Shown here one piece after another: positions 8,370 to 16,199 of a stretch of DNA of 64,000 bases. This DNA comes from JBBIMS01 sp964531645. Lineage in GTDB: Bacteria > Acidobacteriota > Aminicenantia > JBFLYD01 > JBBIMS01. The stretch is from contig CAZHEF010000005.1 of assembly GCA_964531645.1 (NCBI GenBank), positions 1 through 64,000 of the forward strand, given 5' to 3'. The notes beneath the pieces were generated by a model that saw nothing but the letters and a program-made list of their open reading frames with translations, was not told the origin of the DNA and ran no database searches. Position numbers and translations under genes: made by a program. How positions within the stretch are numbered: the stretch's first letter is position 1; each line of letters starts with the position of its first letter.

Positions 8370-8972
8370 TCAAAACTCTAATTTTAAAAGAAACTCTCTT
8401 GCCTTCCTAAGAGCTTTTCCTCTGTGACTCACTTTATTTTTTTCTTCAATAGAGAGTTCTGCAAATGTCTTTCCTAAAGGAGGATAGAAAAAAACAGGGT
8501 CGTAACCAAAACCGCCTCTTCCTCTTTTTTCAGTAAGGATTAATCCCTTTACTTCCTCAACTGTTTCAAAAATAACATTGTCTCCATTGGATATTACAAC
8601 AGCACATTTAAAAAAAGCCTTTCTTTTATTCTCAGAAATTCCATCCATTTCTTTTAAAAGTTTTTTAATATTCTCTTCTGAATCCTTGCTTTTTCCTGCA
8701 TATCTTGCAGAGTATATGCCTGGGGCGCCAGAAAGAGCCTCTACTTCAAGTCCTGAATCCTCTCCGAGAGTGAGAAGTTTAGTAATTTTTGACCAATAAA
8801 CTGCCTTATTTATTGCAATTTCAAGAAATGAGCATCCTCTCTCTTTATAGTCATCTTTTAAATTAAGATCGTCAAGGCAGATAAGCTCAAAAGAAATATT
8901 TTGCAGAATCTCTTTTATTTCTCTGTATTTTCCTCTGTTAAATGTAGCTAAAAGTAGTTTACTTTTTCCCAT
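8370..8972 (-). CDS. rdgB: XTP/dITP diphosphatase (Ham1/RdgB)
   Basis: House-cleaning NTPase that removes deaminated purine nucleotides. The 200-residue product has LLATFNRGKYREI at the N terminus (the usual (T/S)xNxxKxxE substrate loop), GEDSGLEVEALSGAPGIYSARYAG in the middle, and GRGGFGYDPVFFYP followed by SHRGKALRKA at the C terminus, all diagnostic of the family. It is transcribed toward the cyclophilin gene and shares a short divergent region with the glycolytic operon. Confidence 0.95.
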   Translation of the reverse strand: MGKSKLLLATFNRGKYREIKEILQNISFELICLDDLNLKDDYKERGCSFLEIAINKAVYWSKITKLLTLGEDSGLEVEALSGAPGIYSARYAGKSKDSEENIKKLLKEMDGISENKRKAFFKCAVVISNGDNVIFETVEEVKGLILTEKRGRGGFGYDPVFFYPPLGKTFAELSIEEKNKVSHRGKALRKAREFLLKLEF

Positions 8973-9023
8973 GAATAAAAATTATACGACAGAATCAGAT
9001 TTTTTGAAATTTGTAAGGAAAAT

Positions 9024-9052
9024 TTGACCTTTTCCAAATAATTAATTAAATT
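9024..9052 (+). promoter_or_regulatory. Possible sigma-70-type promoter for the gap operon
   Basis: TTGACC (9024-9029) and TAAATT (9047-9052) are separated by 17 nt. A closer -10 match, TATAAT at 9054-9059, lacks a well-placed -35. The region is very AT-rich, so chance matches are likely. Prediction only. Confidence 0.35.
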
Positions 9053-9099
9053 TTATAATTAAGAATGAATTTTTAATTCTACCAAAGAAAGGAGGAAAA

Positions 9100-10098
9100 A
9101 TGGGATTTAAAATAGGTATTAATGGTTTTGGGAGAATAGGGAGAAACCTTTTCAGGGCAGGTTATAAGGAGATTGACTTTGTTACTGTAAATGATATTAC
9201 AGATGCGAAAACCCTTGCTCACCTTCTAAAATATGATTCGGTTCTTGGGTCGTTTGAGGTAGATGTTAAAGCTGTAGATGATAAAATTATTGTTAATGGA
9301 AAGGAAATGAAAGTTCTTACTGTTAAAGACCCTGCAAACCTACCTTGGAAGGACCTGGGAGTGGATATTGTTGTGGAGTCCACAGGACTTTTTACAAAGA
9401 GAGAAGATGCTGAGAAGCATCTGAAATGCGGGGCTAAGAAAGTTATAATTTCAGCTCCTGCAACCGATCCAGATATTACTATTGTTATAGGAGTCAATCA
9501 GAAGGATTATGACCCAAAAAATCATAGCATTATCTCCAACGCCTCATGCACAACAAATTGTATAGCCCCTGTGGCTTATGTCCTTCACAAGAATTTGAAA
9601 ATACTTAAAGGTAACATGACAACTGTTCATGCTTACACCAATGATCAGAGGATTCTTGATTTGCCCCACAAAGATTTGAGAAGGGCAAGGGCTGCAGCGG
9701 TTTCAATGATTCCAACAACAACAGGTGCTGCGAGGGCTGTAGGGACTGTTCTTCCTGAGCTTAAAGGGAAACTCGATGGAATTGCAATAAGAGTTCCTGT
9801 TCCAAATGTATCACTTATTGACTTTGTCTGTGTTGTTGAGAAAGAGACTTCAAAAGAAGAAGTCAATGAAATTTTCAAGAAGGCTTCAGAAAATGAGCTT
9901 AAAGGGATTATTCAGTATTGTGATGAACCCCTTGTTTCAGTTGACTTTATGAAGAATCCTCACTCAGCTATTTTTGATGCCCTCTCTACAAATGTAATAG
10001 AAAAAAATCTTGTAAAGGTTATGGCTTGGTATGACAATGAGTGGGGATATTCCATGAGACTCCTTGATTTAATTAAATATGTTGGGGATAGACTTTAA
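9100..10098 (+). CDS. gap: Glyceraldehyde-3-phosphate dehydrogenase
   Basis: Oxidises and phosphorylates GAP to 1,3-bisphosphoglycerate in glycolysis, or the reverse in gluconeogenesis. The NAD-binding motif is INGFGRIGRN (residues 7-16). The catalytic nucleophile is Cys150 in SNASCTTNC, and WYDNEWGYS lies near the C terminus. The 332-residue length is standard. AAAGGAGG precedes the ATG. The stop codon overlaps the ATG of pgk by one base, the first of three tight couplings in gap-pgk-tpiA-secG. Confidence 0.97.
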   Translation: MGFKIGINGFGRIGRNLFRAGYKEIDFVTVNDITDAKTLAHLLKYDSVLGSFEVDVKAVDDKIIVNGKEMKVLTVKDPANLPWKDLGVDIVVESTGLFTKREDAEKHLKCGAKKVIISAPATDPDITIVIGVNQKDYDPKNHSIISNASCTTNCIAPVAYVLHKNLKILKGNMTTVHAYTNDQRILDLPHKDLRRARAAAVSMIPTTTGAARAVGTVLPELKGKLDGIAIRVPVPNVSLIDFVCVVEKETSKEEVNEIFKKASENELKGIIQYCDEPLVSVDFMKNPHSAIFDALSTNVIEKNLVKVMAWYDNEWGYSMRLLDLIKYVGDRL

Positions 10099-11276
10099 TG
10101 ATTGACAGACTCACTATAAGGGATATCCCCTTAAAAGGGAAAAGTGTATTTCTAAGGGTTGATTTCAATGTCCCTCAGGACGAAAATGGAGAAATTACAG
10201 ATGATACAAGGATAAAGGAAGCCCTTCCCACAATCCAGTATCTTATTGAAAACAGAGTAAAAATTGTTTGTGCTTCACATTTAGGAAGACCTAAGGGGTT
10301 TGACTTAAAATTTTCCATGAAGCCTGTTTCAAAGAGATTTGAGGAGCTCTCTGGTTTTAAAGTCAGGCAGATGGACGATTGTATTGGTGGTAGAATTGAT
10401 GCTGAGAAGTCAAATATTAAAGAGGGAGAGATAATCTTTCTTGAAAACATAAGATTTTACAAAGAGGAGACTGATAACAAGCCCGAATTTGCCCAGAAAC
10501 TTGCTCACAAAATTGATATCTTTGTAAATGATGCCTTTGCAGCTTCTCACAGAGCCCATGCTTCAGTAGTCGGGATTGCAGGCTTTGTGCCTGTTTCAGT
10601 TGCAGGATTTTTAATGGAAAAAGAAATTAAATATCTTGGAATGACAATATCTAACCCTGAGAAACCATTTATAGCAATAATTGGAGGTGCCAAAGTCTCA
10701 GATAAAATAGCAGTTCTTAAAAGTTTAATTGAAAAAGCTAACAAAGTTTTGATAGGTGGTGCAATGGCTTACACCTTTCTAAAGGCAAAAGGTGAGGAAG
10801 TTGGGAATTCCCTTGTTGAGAATGAAAGCACTGAGATTGCAAGAAATCTAATGGATGAAGCGAGTAAAAAGGGTGTTGAAATAGTCCTTCCCGTTGATCA
10901 TATAATTTCCAAAGGTCTTGAAGGTTTTCCAGCTGAAATCTCCAAAAGGATCCCTTCTGAATTTGCAGGTTATGACATAGGAGAAGAAACAGTAGAGATC
11001 TTTTCAAAAATAATAAAAGATGCAAAAACAATCTTCTGGAATGGTCCATTAGGTGTATTTGAAAAGGAAAATTTTGCACATGGAACATTTAAAATTGCAA
11101 GAGCTGTTGCAGAATCAAAGGCAGTTTCTATAATTGGAGGAGGAGACTCTGTCCTTGCAGTAAAAAAAGCAGGGGTTGAGAATAGAATTACCCATATCTC
11201 AACTGGAGGAGGTGCTTCCCTTGAGTATATTTCTGAGGGAACACTTCCTGGAATAGAAGTTCTTGCAAAAAAATGA
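10098..11276 (+). CDS. pgk: Phosphoglycerate kinase
   Basis: Transfers phosphate from 1,3-bisphosphoglycerate to ADP. Family blocks visible are VFLRVDFNVPQDENG, CASHLGRPKG, FLENIRFYKEE, VNDAFAASHRAHAS, the hinge region with GGAKVSDKI, and FWNGPLGVFE followed by IIGGGDSVLAV near the C terminus. The 392 residues are typical. It overlaps gap by 1 nt and tpiA by 4 nt (ATGA), consistent with one translationally coupled glycolytic message. Confidence 0.97.
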   Translation: MIDRLTIRDIPLKGKSVFLRVDFNVPQDENGEITDDTRIKEALPTIQYLIENRVKIVCASHLGRPKGFDLKFSMKPVSKRFEELSGFKVRQMDDCIGGRIDAEKSNIKEGEIIFLENIRFYKEETDNKPEFAQKLAHKIDIFVNDAFAASHRAHASVVGIAGFVPVSVAGFLMEKEIKYLGMTISNPEKPFIAIIGGAKVSDKIAVLKSLIEKANKVLIGGAMAYTFLKAKGEEVGNSLVENESTEIARNLMDEASKKGVEIVLPVDHIISKGLEGFPAEISKRIPSEFAGYDIGEETVEIFSKIIKDAKTIFWNGPLGVFEKENFAHGTFKIARAVAESKAVSIIGGGDSVLAVKKAGVENRITHISTGGGASLEYISEGTLPGIEVLAKK

Positions 11277-12061
11277 GGAAACCTTTTATTGCTGGAAACT
11301 GGAAAATGAATCCAGGAGTTAATGCAGGTATTGCACTTGTTAGAGAGCTGAAAAATTCTCTTTCTGAATATAAGGATTTGGAAATTGTTATAATTCCTCC
11401 TTTTACGCATCTTTATCCTGTAAAGAAGGAGATTTACGGAACAAATATAAAACTTGGGGCACAAAACATGCACTGGGAAGAAAAAGGTGCATTTACAGGA
11501 GAGATTTCTCCTTTAATGCTCAAAGAGATCGGTTGTTCCTATGTCATAATTGGGCATTCTGAAAGAAGGAAGTATTTTGGAGAGACTGACGAGATTGTAA
11601 ATCTAAAGGCAAAATCTGCTCTAACCCAGGGACTATATCCTATAATATGTATTGGAGAGACTCTTGAAGAAAGGGAGAAAGGCGTGACATTCAATATTGT
11701 TGAAGAGCAATTAAGAATCTCCATAAATGGATTTAGTGAAGAGGATATAATGAAAACAGTTATTGCTTATGAACCTGTTTGGGCAATTGGAACAGGGAAA
11801 AATGCAGCCCCTGAACAGGCAGAAGAAGTTCACTCCTTCATCAGAAATATCGTTGGTGAAATATATGGAATTGAAAATTCGAATTATGTTATAATTATTT
11901 ATGGTGGTTCGGTAACAATGGAAAATTCATATTCACTTTTGAAAATGAAAAATGTAGATGGATTTCTTGTGGGAGGAGCTTCTCTCAAAGGAAATTCTTT
12001 CACGGGTATTGTTGAGAATGGCTTAAAAGCCTGGATAGAGAAAGGAGGAAACATTTGTTAA
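11273..12061 (+). CDS. tpiA: Triosephosphate isomerase
   Basis: Interconverts DHAP and GAP. Catalytic residues are visible: Lys11 in AGNWKMN, His95 in IIGHSERRKYF and Glu167 in AYEPVWAIGTG. The phosphate-binding GGSV loop (YGGSVTMEN) is near residue 220. The 262-residue length fits. ATG 11273 overlaps the pgk stop (ATGA). Its 3' end overlaps the TTG start of secG. Confidence 0.97.
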   Translation: MRKPFIAGNWKMNPGVNAGIALVRELKNSLSEYKDLEIVIIPPFTHLYPVKKEIYGTNIKLGAQNMHWEEKGAFTGEISPLMLKEIGCSYVIIGHSERRKYFGETDEIVNLKAKSALTQGLYPIICIGETLEEREKGVTFNIVEEQLRISINGFSEEDIMKTVIAYEPVWAIGTGKNAAPEQAEEVHSFIRNIVGEIYGIENSNYVIIIYGGSVTMENSYSLLKMKNVDGFLVGGASLKGNSFTGIVENGLKAWIEKGGNIC

Positions 12062-12354
12062 GTTTGTTAATTGCTTTACATGTTATTATATGTATTTTGC
12101 TGATAATAATTGTTTTACTTCAATCAGGAAGAAAGGCTGACCTATCTTCTCTTGGCGGATTCAGCACCCAGACTCTTTTCGGTCCGAGAGGAACAGCGAC
12201 TCTTCTTTCAAAAATAACAACAGGACTCGCAATTCTCTTCATGGTAACCTCCCTTTCTCTCTGGATATTTTCTGCTAAGGCTCCTTCCTCAGTGATTGGG
12301 AAAACCAAAGCTAATACGACTCAGACAAATAATACGGGTAAATCTTCCAAATAA
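12055..12354 (+). CDS. secG: Preprotein translocase subunit SecG
   Basis: Auxiliary subunit of the SecYEG channel. Two transmembrane helices (about residues 3-22 and 54-73) flank the cytoplasmic SecG signature LLQSGRKADLSSLGGFSTQ and the FGPRGTATLL block. The C terminus is Thr/Asn/Lys-rich, as usual. The start is TTG 12055, supported by AAAGGAGG at about 12041-12048; an ATG start would truncate the first helix. It is the last gene of the gap-pgk-tpiA-secG operon and ends 8 nt before a tRNA-Leu gene. Confidence 0.93.
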   Translation: MLSLLIALHVIICILLIIIVLLQSGRKADLSSLGGFSTQTLFGPRGTATLLSKITTGLAILFMVTSLSLWIFSAKAPSSVIGKTKANTTQTNNTGKSSK

Positions 12355-12362
12355 AGAGATGT

Positions 12363-12446
12363 GCCGAGGTGGTGGAATAGGTAGACACGCTGATTTGAGG
12401 TGTCAGTGGGCGAAAGCTCGTAGGGGTTCGAGTCCCCTCCTCGGCA
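12363..12446 (+). tRNA. tRNA-Leu (GAG)
   Basis: The acceptor stem GCCGAGG pairs with CCTCGGC (12439-12445). The D-arm has TGGTGGAATAGGTAGACA. The anticodon stem CTGAT/GTCAG encloses TTGAGGT, giving anticodon GAG. There is a long class-II variable arm (GGGCGAAAGCTC) and a T-arm GGGGTTCGAGTCCCC. CCA is not encoded. It may be cotranscribed with secG. Confidence 0.95.
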
Positions 12447-12460
12447 CTATATTTTAATTA

Positions 12461-12772
12461 ATGGATGTCCTTTGCAAAACATGCGGGAACATCCAGAAGT
12501 GGGATCCGTCTTATCCATATTGTTCAAAATGTGGTTCTCCGGTTTCTGAAAGAGACAAAGAAACATCTATAAACCTCAAAGCAGGAAAGGATAAACAGGC
12601 TTTAGGAATTAGTATAATTGCATTGAGCGTAGTGATCTTCCATTATCTCGCAAGATATGAAGGAGGTCTTCTTTCCGCTATTGGATTACTTTTATGGGTT
12701 TGGGGCAAATTAATAAATAATCGTGAGAAGAAAAGAGCAGGTCAAATCTGGAAAAATGATTCAATTAAGTAG
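12461..12772 (+). CDS. Small membrane protein with N-terminal zinc ribbon
   Basis: 103 residues. The N terminus has two CxxC pairs, CKTCGN at residues 5-8 and CSKCGSP at 21-24, forming a zinc ribbon. Residues about 48-85 make two short transmembrane segments separated by RYEGG, followed by a basic tail (NNREKKRAGQ). The topology suggests a cytoplasmic ribbon on a membrane hairpin. The specific role is unknown. No strong ribosome binding site is seen before ATG 12461. It converges with the next gene with only 3 nt between stops. Confidence 0.65.
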   Translation: MDVLCKTCGNIQKWDPSYPYCSKCGSPVSERDKETSINLKAGKDKQALGISIIALSVVIFHYLARYEGGLLSAIGLLLWVWGKLINNREKKRAGQIWKNDSIK

Positions 12773-12775
12773 AAA

Positions 12776-13264
12776 CTACTGCTGAGAAGGAGCTACAATT
12801 TTCTCTGTTTTTTCACCTTTGAATTTCTTGGTTAGATCTTCTATTAAAGATTTAATACCACGAGTGAATTTTCGAAGGTAAAAAGAAGAGGTTTTCTGGG
12901 ATAAAACCCATCTGCCTTTTACAAAATCCATCTCAATTTTTTCACCTTCAGATGTAACTATAGTTGCGTGTTCTCTATCCATTTTGTATTCCTGTATGCT
13001 TGGTGGTATTCCTCTGTATTTAAGTTCAGGTAATTTTTCGTTTTCTTTAAGTTTTCTCCCGATCATATCTTCCCAGAGTTTTTGATCCTTGCTTTTCAGG
13101 AAGGATACATATGTTTGATAAACATCAACAGGAGAACTGTATTTGTTTATATAAGAATATTCAAAAAATTCAGATTCAAATTTTGGTGAAGAGTTAATAA
13201 GAACGAAAAATAAAACAATTACTATCAGTAAAACCACCAAAACTGAAATCAATACAATCTTCAT
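12776..13264 (-). CDS. Membrane-anchored hypothetical protein
   Basis: 162 residues with one N-terminal transmembrane segment (residues 3-25, Val/Leu/Ile-rich) and no lipobox. The extracytoplasmic part contains a segment resembling a small NTF2-like or DUF4878-like fold (YQTYVSFLKSKDQKLWEDMIG, later GEKIEMDFVKGRWVLSQ), a common layout for short lumazine-like or cystatin-like envelope domains. This fold suggestion is inference. The tail is Lys-rich and ends in a Gln pair. No family is certain. Its start lies 11 nt from the initiator tRNA gene on the same strand. Confidence 0.55.
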   Translation of the reverse strand: MKIVLISVLVVLLIVIVLFFVLINSSPKFESEFFEYSYINKYSSPVDVYQTYVSFLKSKDQKLWEDMIGRKLKENEKLPELKYRGIPPSIQEYKMDREHATIVTSEGEKIEMDFVKGRWVLSQKTSSFYLRKFTRGIKSLIEDLTKKFKGEKTEKIVAPSQQ

Positions 13265-13275
13265 GAGACAAAATT

Positions 13276-13352
<77 letters not shown>

Positions 13353-13499
13353 TCAAATTATATTTTTATCTATTTTTTAAAAATTGTCAAGCAATCGAAT
13401 TGCTAAATATTTCGTCCGCAAGATTGCCATTTTTCGTCTTCAAAGAAGGTTATGATAAAATTGATATGAGATGGAGAATTGAAAGAGTAGAGAGAAAAA

Positions 13500-14486
13500 A
13501 TGCCGGCGAATTTACCACCTGAATACTTTGAAGTAGAAAAGAAACTTAGAGAAGTTAAGAGTTTAGAAGAAAAGATAGAGGTTTATGAAAAACTACTTTC
13601 AGTAATTCCAAAACATAAAGGGACTGAAAAATTGATAGGAGATATAAAAAGCAAAATTGCCAAACTCAAAGAGACCATAGAGAGAAGACTCGCTACAAAA
13701 CATTCAGTTCAACACATCATAAAGGGAATGGGAGCAGGGCAGATTGCACTTATAGGACCACCAAATTCTGGCAAATCAAATCTTCTTTCAGTCCTGACAA
13801 GAGCCAAACCAGAAGTTTCTGAGTATCCTTTTACAACAAAGGAACCAATCGTAGGGATGATGCCTTACGAAGATATTCAGATACAGCTTATTGACACTCC
13901 TTCTATTTCTGAGACCTATTACGAATCTTATATGCATGAAATTGTTAAACATGCAGATGCAACTTTTATAGTCATTGATCTCCAAAGCCCTCTTGTTCTT
14001 GAAGAATTGGATGCAGTTTTAAGAAGACTTGAAGAAAAGAAAGTCTATCTGGCAAGCCCTGACTTTTCGAATTTTTCGATGCCGAACTTTCGCTTCTGTA
14101 AAGCTATTATTGCCGGAAATAAATTCGAAACTCAGGAAGCTGAGGAAAATTTTTCTGTTTTAAAGGAGTTTTACGAGAACAGATTTGAACTCATTCATAT
14201 CTCCGTGGAGAAGGGGATAAATTTAGAGCTTTTTAAGGAAACATGTTTCAAGATCCTTGATATAATAAGAGTTTACACAAAGGAACCTGGAAAAAAACCT
14301 GATTTTACCTCGCCATTTACCCTTAAAAGGGGGTCAAAAGTTGAGGATCTTGCATCATTAATCCACAAGGATTTTGCCTACAAACTTTCCTATGCAAGAA
14401 TATGGGGAAAAGGGAAATTCGATGGGCAGAGGGTCCATCGTTCCCACATCCTTGGGGATGGGGACATTGTTGAACTTCATATTTAA
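13500..14486 (+). CDS. TGS-domain GTPase of the Obg/DRG superfamily
   Basis: 328 residues. The N-terminal about 75 residues are charged and helical. The G domain follows: G1 GPPNSGKSN (about residues 86-94), switch/G2 EYPFTTKEP, G3 DTPSIS, and a G4-like AIIAGNKFE. The C-terminal about 65 residues are a TGS domain (TSPFTLKRGSKVEDLASLIHKDF...DGDIVELHI). This is the archaeal/eukaryotic DRG-like layout, also seen scattered in bacteria, and suggests a ribosome- or RNA-linked GTPase. Direct function is unproven. Its stop overlaps the ATG of the following radical SAM gene, so the two are probably coexpressed. Confidence 0.85.
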   Translation: MPANLPPEYFEVEKKLREVKSLEEKIEVYEKLLSVIPKHKGTEKLIGDIKSKIAKLKETIERRLATKHSVQHIIKGMGAGQIALIGPPNSGKSNLLSVLTRAKPEVSEYPFTTKEPIVGMMPYEDIQIQLIDTPSISETYYESYMHEIVKHADATFIVIDLQSPLVLEELDAVLRRLEEKKVYLASPDFSNFSMPNFRFCKAIIAGNKFETQEAEENFSVLKEFYENRFELIHISVEKGINLELFKETCFKILDIIRVYTKEPGKKPDFTSPFTLKRGSKVEDLASLIHKDFAYKLSYARIWGKGKFDGQRVHRSHILGDGDIVELHI

Positions 14487-15238
14487 TGATAACTAATTTT
14501 TCTTACATAAAGGTTAAAAATGCTCTCAACAGATCAAAAATCTACGGGGTTCAATACTGCCTTAATCCGTACAGGGGTTGTCAGCATGCATGTAAATACT
14601 GTTATGCTGAGTTAATAATTAAAAAGACCGGGAAAAATGAGAAATGGGGAAGTTATGTGGATATAAAGGATAATTTTTTTGAAACCCTTGAGAAAGAAGT
14701 TTATAGAGAAAAGAAAGGGCTTGTAATGATAAGCTCTGTAACTGACCCTTATCAACCAATAGAAGCAAAAACCCGCCTGACGAGAAGATGTCTTGAGGCA
14801 CTTTCAAGGAATGGATTCCCTGTTTATGTTCTTACAAAATCTCATTTTGTCTTAGGGGATATTGATATTTTCAGGAATTTCGAAGATTGTGAGGTTGGGA
14901 TAACAATTACCACTGATAATGAAAATATTCGTAAGATTTTCGAGCCCTTTGCGCCCTCTATAGAATCGAGGATATTAACACTTCAAAAACTCAAAAAAGC
15001 AGGAATTAAAACATCCGCTTTTATAGGTCCAGCCCTTCCAATGAATCCACAGAATCTTCTCAAGTTGATTGAAAAAACGGTTGACTGCATTTATATTGAT
15101 AAAATGAACTATTCGTTTAAGGTAAAGTCAATATATGAAAGAGCGGGTTTGAATAAATTTATGCAAGAAGATTACTTCGAAAAAATATTGAATTTTTTCA
15201 GTTCTAAGTTTGACGATGTTATAAACTGTATGGAGTGA
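14486..15238 (+). CDS. SPL-family radical SAM protein
   Basis: 250 residues. The CxxxCxxC iron-sulfur motif sits early, Cys32/Cys36/Cys39 in NPYRGCQHACKYCYAE. That spelling is typical of the Rv2578c/spore-photoproduct-lyase-like group. MISSVTDPYQPIE and the LTRRCLEAL block are also characteristic of these proteins. Substrate is unknown; the group includes DNA-photoproduct lyases but most members are uncharacterised. ATG 14486 overlaps the TGS GTPase stop codon. Confidence 0.8.
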   Translation: MITNFSYIKVKNALNRSKIYGVQYCLNPYRGCQHACKYCYAELIIKKTGKNEKWGSYVDIKDNFFETLEKEVYREKKGLVMISSVTDPYQPIEAKTRLTRRCLEALSRNGFPVYVLTKSHFVLGDIDIFRNFEDCEVGITITTDNENIRKIFEPFAPSIESRILTLQKLKKAGIKTSAFIGPALPMNPQNLLKLIEKTVDCIYIDKMNYSFKVKSIYERAGLNKFMQEDYFEKILNFFSSKFDDVINCME

Positions 15239-15250
15239 ATAATTAGTGTG

Positions 15251-15279
15251 TTGACAATGTTTAGAGTTTAAAATATAAA
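15251..15279 (+). promoter_or_regulatory. Sigma-70-type promoter upstream of apt
   Basis: A perfect -35 TTGACA (15251-15256), a 17-nt spacer and TATAAA (15274-15279), with the ATG of apt 19 nt downstream and GGAGG in between. It lies in the short gap after the radical SAM gene and is the clearest promoter in the window. Confidence 0.65.
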
Positions 15280-15297
15280 ACTAATGGAGGTTTTGAT

Positions 15298-15825
15298 ATG
15301 GAGCTTAAAAATTACATAAGAAGCATTCCTGATTTCCCAAAAAAAGGGATAATTTTCAGAGATATAACAACGCTTCTCAAAGAACCTTTTGCCTTTGAAA
15401 AAGCATGCGAACTTTTAACTGAGCCTTTTCTTGGAAGGGGGGTGACAAAGGTCATTGGAATTGAATCAAGAGGTTTTATATTTTCTTCAGTTGTTGCAGT
15501 CAATCTTTCAGCAGGTTTTGTTCCTGTAAGAAAACCTGGGAAACTCCCCTGGAAAACCATAAAAAAGACCTATTCCTTGGAGTATGGAGAAGATTCCCTT
15601 GAGATTCACACAGACAGTGTCCAGAAGGGAGATAAAGTGATACTTATAGATGACCTTATAGCAACAGGAGGAACAGCTAAATCTGCTATTGAACTTGTTG
15701 AAGAACTTGGTGGGGAGGTTGTTGGAGCAGGATTTCTAATTGAATTGAGTTTTTTGAAAGGGAGGGAAAAGTTAAAAAATTATGAAGTTCACACAATTAT
15801 TCAATATGAGTCGGAGTCCCTATGA
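15298..15825 (+). CDS. apt: Adenine phosphoribosyltransferase
   Basis: Salvages adenine to AMP using PRPP. The 175-residue protein has IPDFPKKGIIFRDITTLL near the N terminus, IESRGFIF (residues 55-62) and the PRPP-binding loop VILIDDLIATGGTAKSA (114-130), all matching Apt. GGAGG precedes ATG 15298. The 3' end overlaps the next reading frame by 4 nt, so it appears to head an operon with the small exported protein and the histidine kinase. Confidence 0.95.
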   Translation: MELKNYIRSIPDFPKKGIIFRDITTLLKEPFAFEKACELLTEPFLGRGVTKVIGIESRGFIFSSVVAVNLSAGFVPVRKPGKLPWKTIKKTYSLEYGEDSLEIHTDSVQKGDKVILIDDLIATGGTAKSAIELVEELGGEVVGAGFLIELSFLKGREKLKNYEVHTIIQYESESL

Positions 15826-16199
15826 ATTTTTTACTTGCTTTGCTTCTGAGCTTTTCCCTTCAAACCTTTGAAGAAGACTTTTTTCACGGGAATTTGAAAA
15901 ACCTCGAAAAATATTTTGCTGAGGATAGAAAGGTTTATATTGAACTTTCTGTCCCTTTTAATATTTATGGATTCCTTTCCAAATCACAAGTTTTAACTCT
16001 TTTTAGGGAGATTTTTCTGGGTTTCGAGACGGAAGAATTCAGAGTAATAGAGAAAATCGAAGGAAAGGACTCCCTCATTCTTAAAATCCAATGGAAGATG
16101 TTGGATAGAATCATGGAAGAAAAGAAACAGTCAAGTATCTTTATGCGTTTAAGTCTCGAAAATAATAAATGGTGCATCTCTGAGATAAAAGGGACTTAA
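15822..16199 (+). CDS. Small exported protein, NTF2-like/DUF4783-like
   Basis: 125 residues with a short hydrophobic N terminus (residues 1-15) that could be a signal. The remainder (FFHGNLKNLEKYFAEDRKVYIELSV...SLILKIQWKM...ENNKWCISEIKGT) has the size and strand pattern of an NTF2/DUF4783-type scaffold protein. That assignment is tentative. It overlaps apt by 4 nt and abuts the histidine kinase start, so it may be a periplasmic accessory of the kinase. Confidence 0.55.
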   Translation: MNFLLALLLSFSLQTFEEDFFHGNLKNLEKYFAEDRKVYIELSVPFNIYGFLSKSQVLTLFREIFLGFETEEFRVIEKIEGKDSLILKIQWKMLDRIMEEKKQSSIFMRLSLENNKWCISEIKGT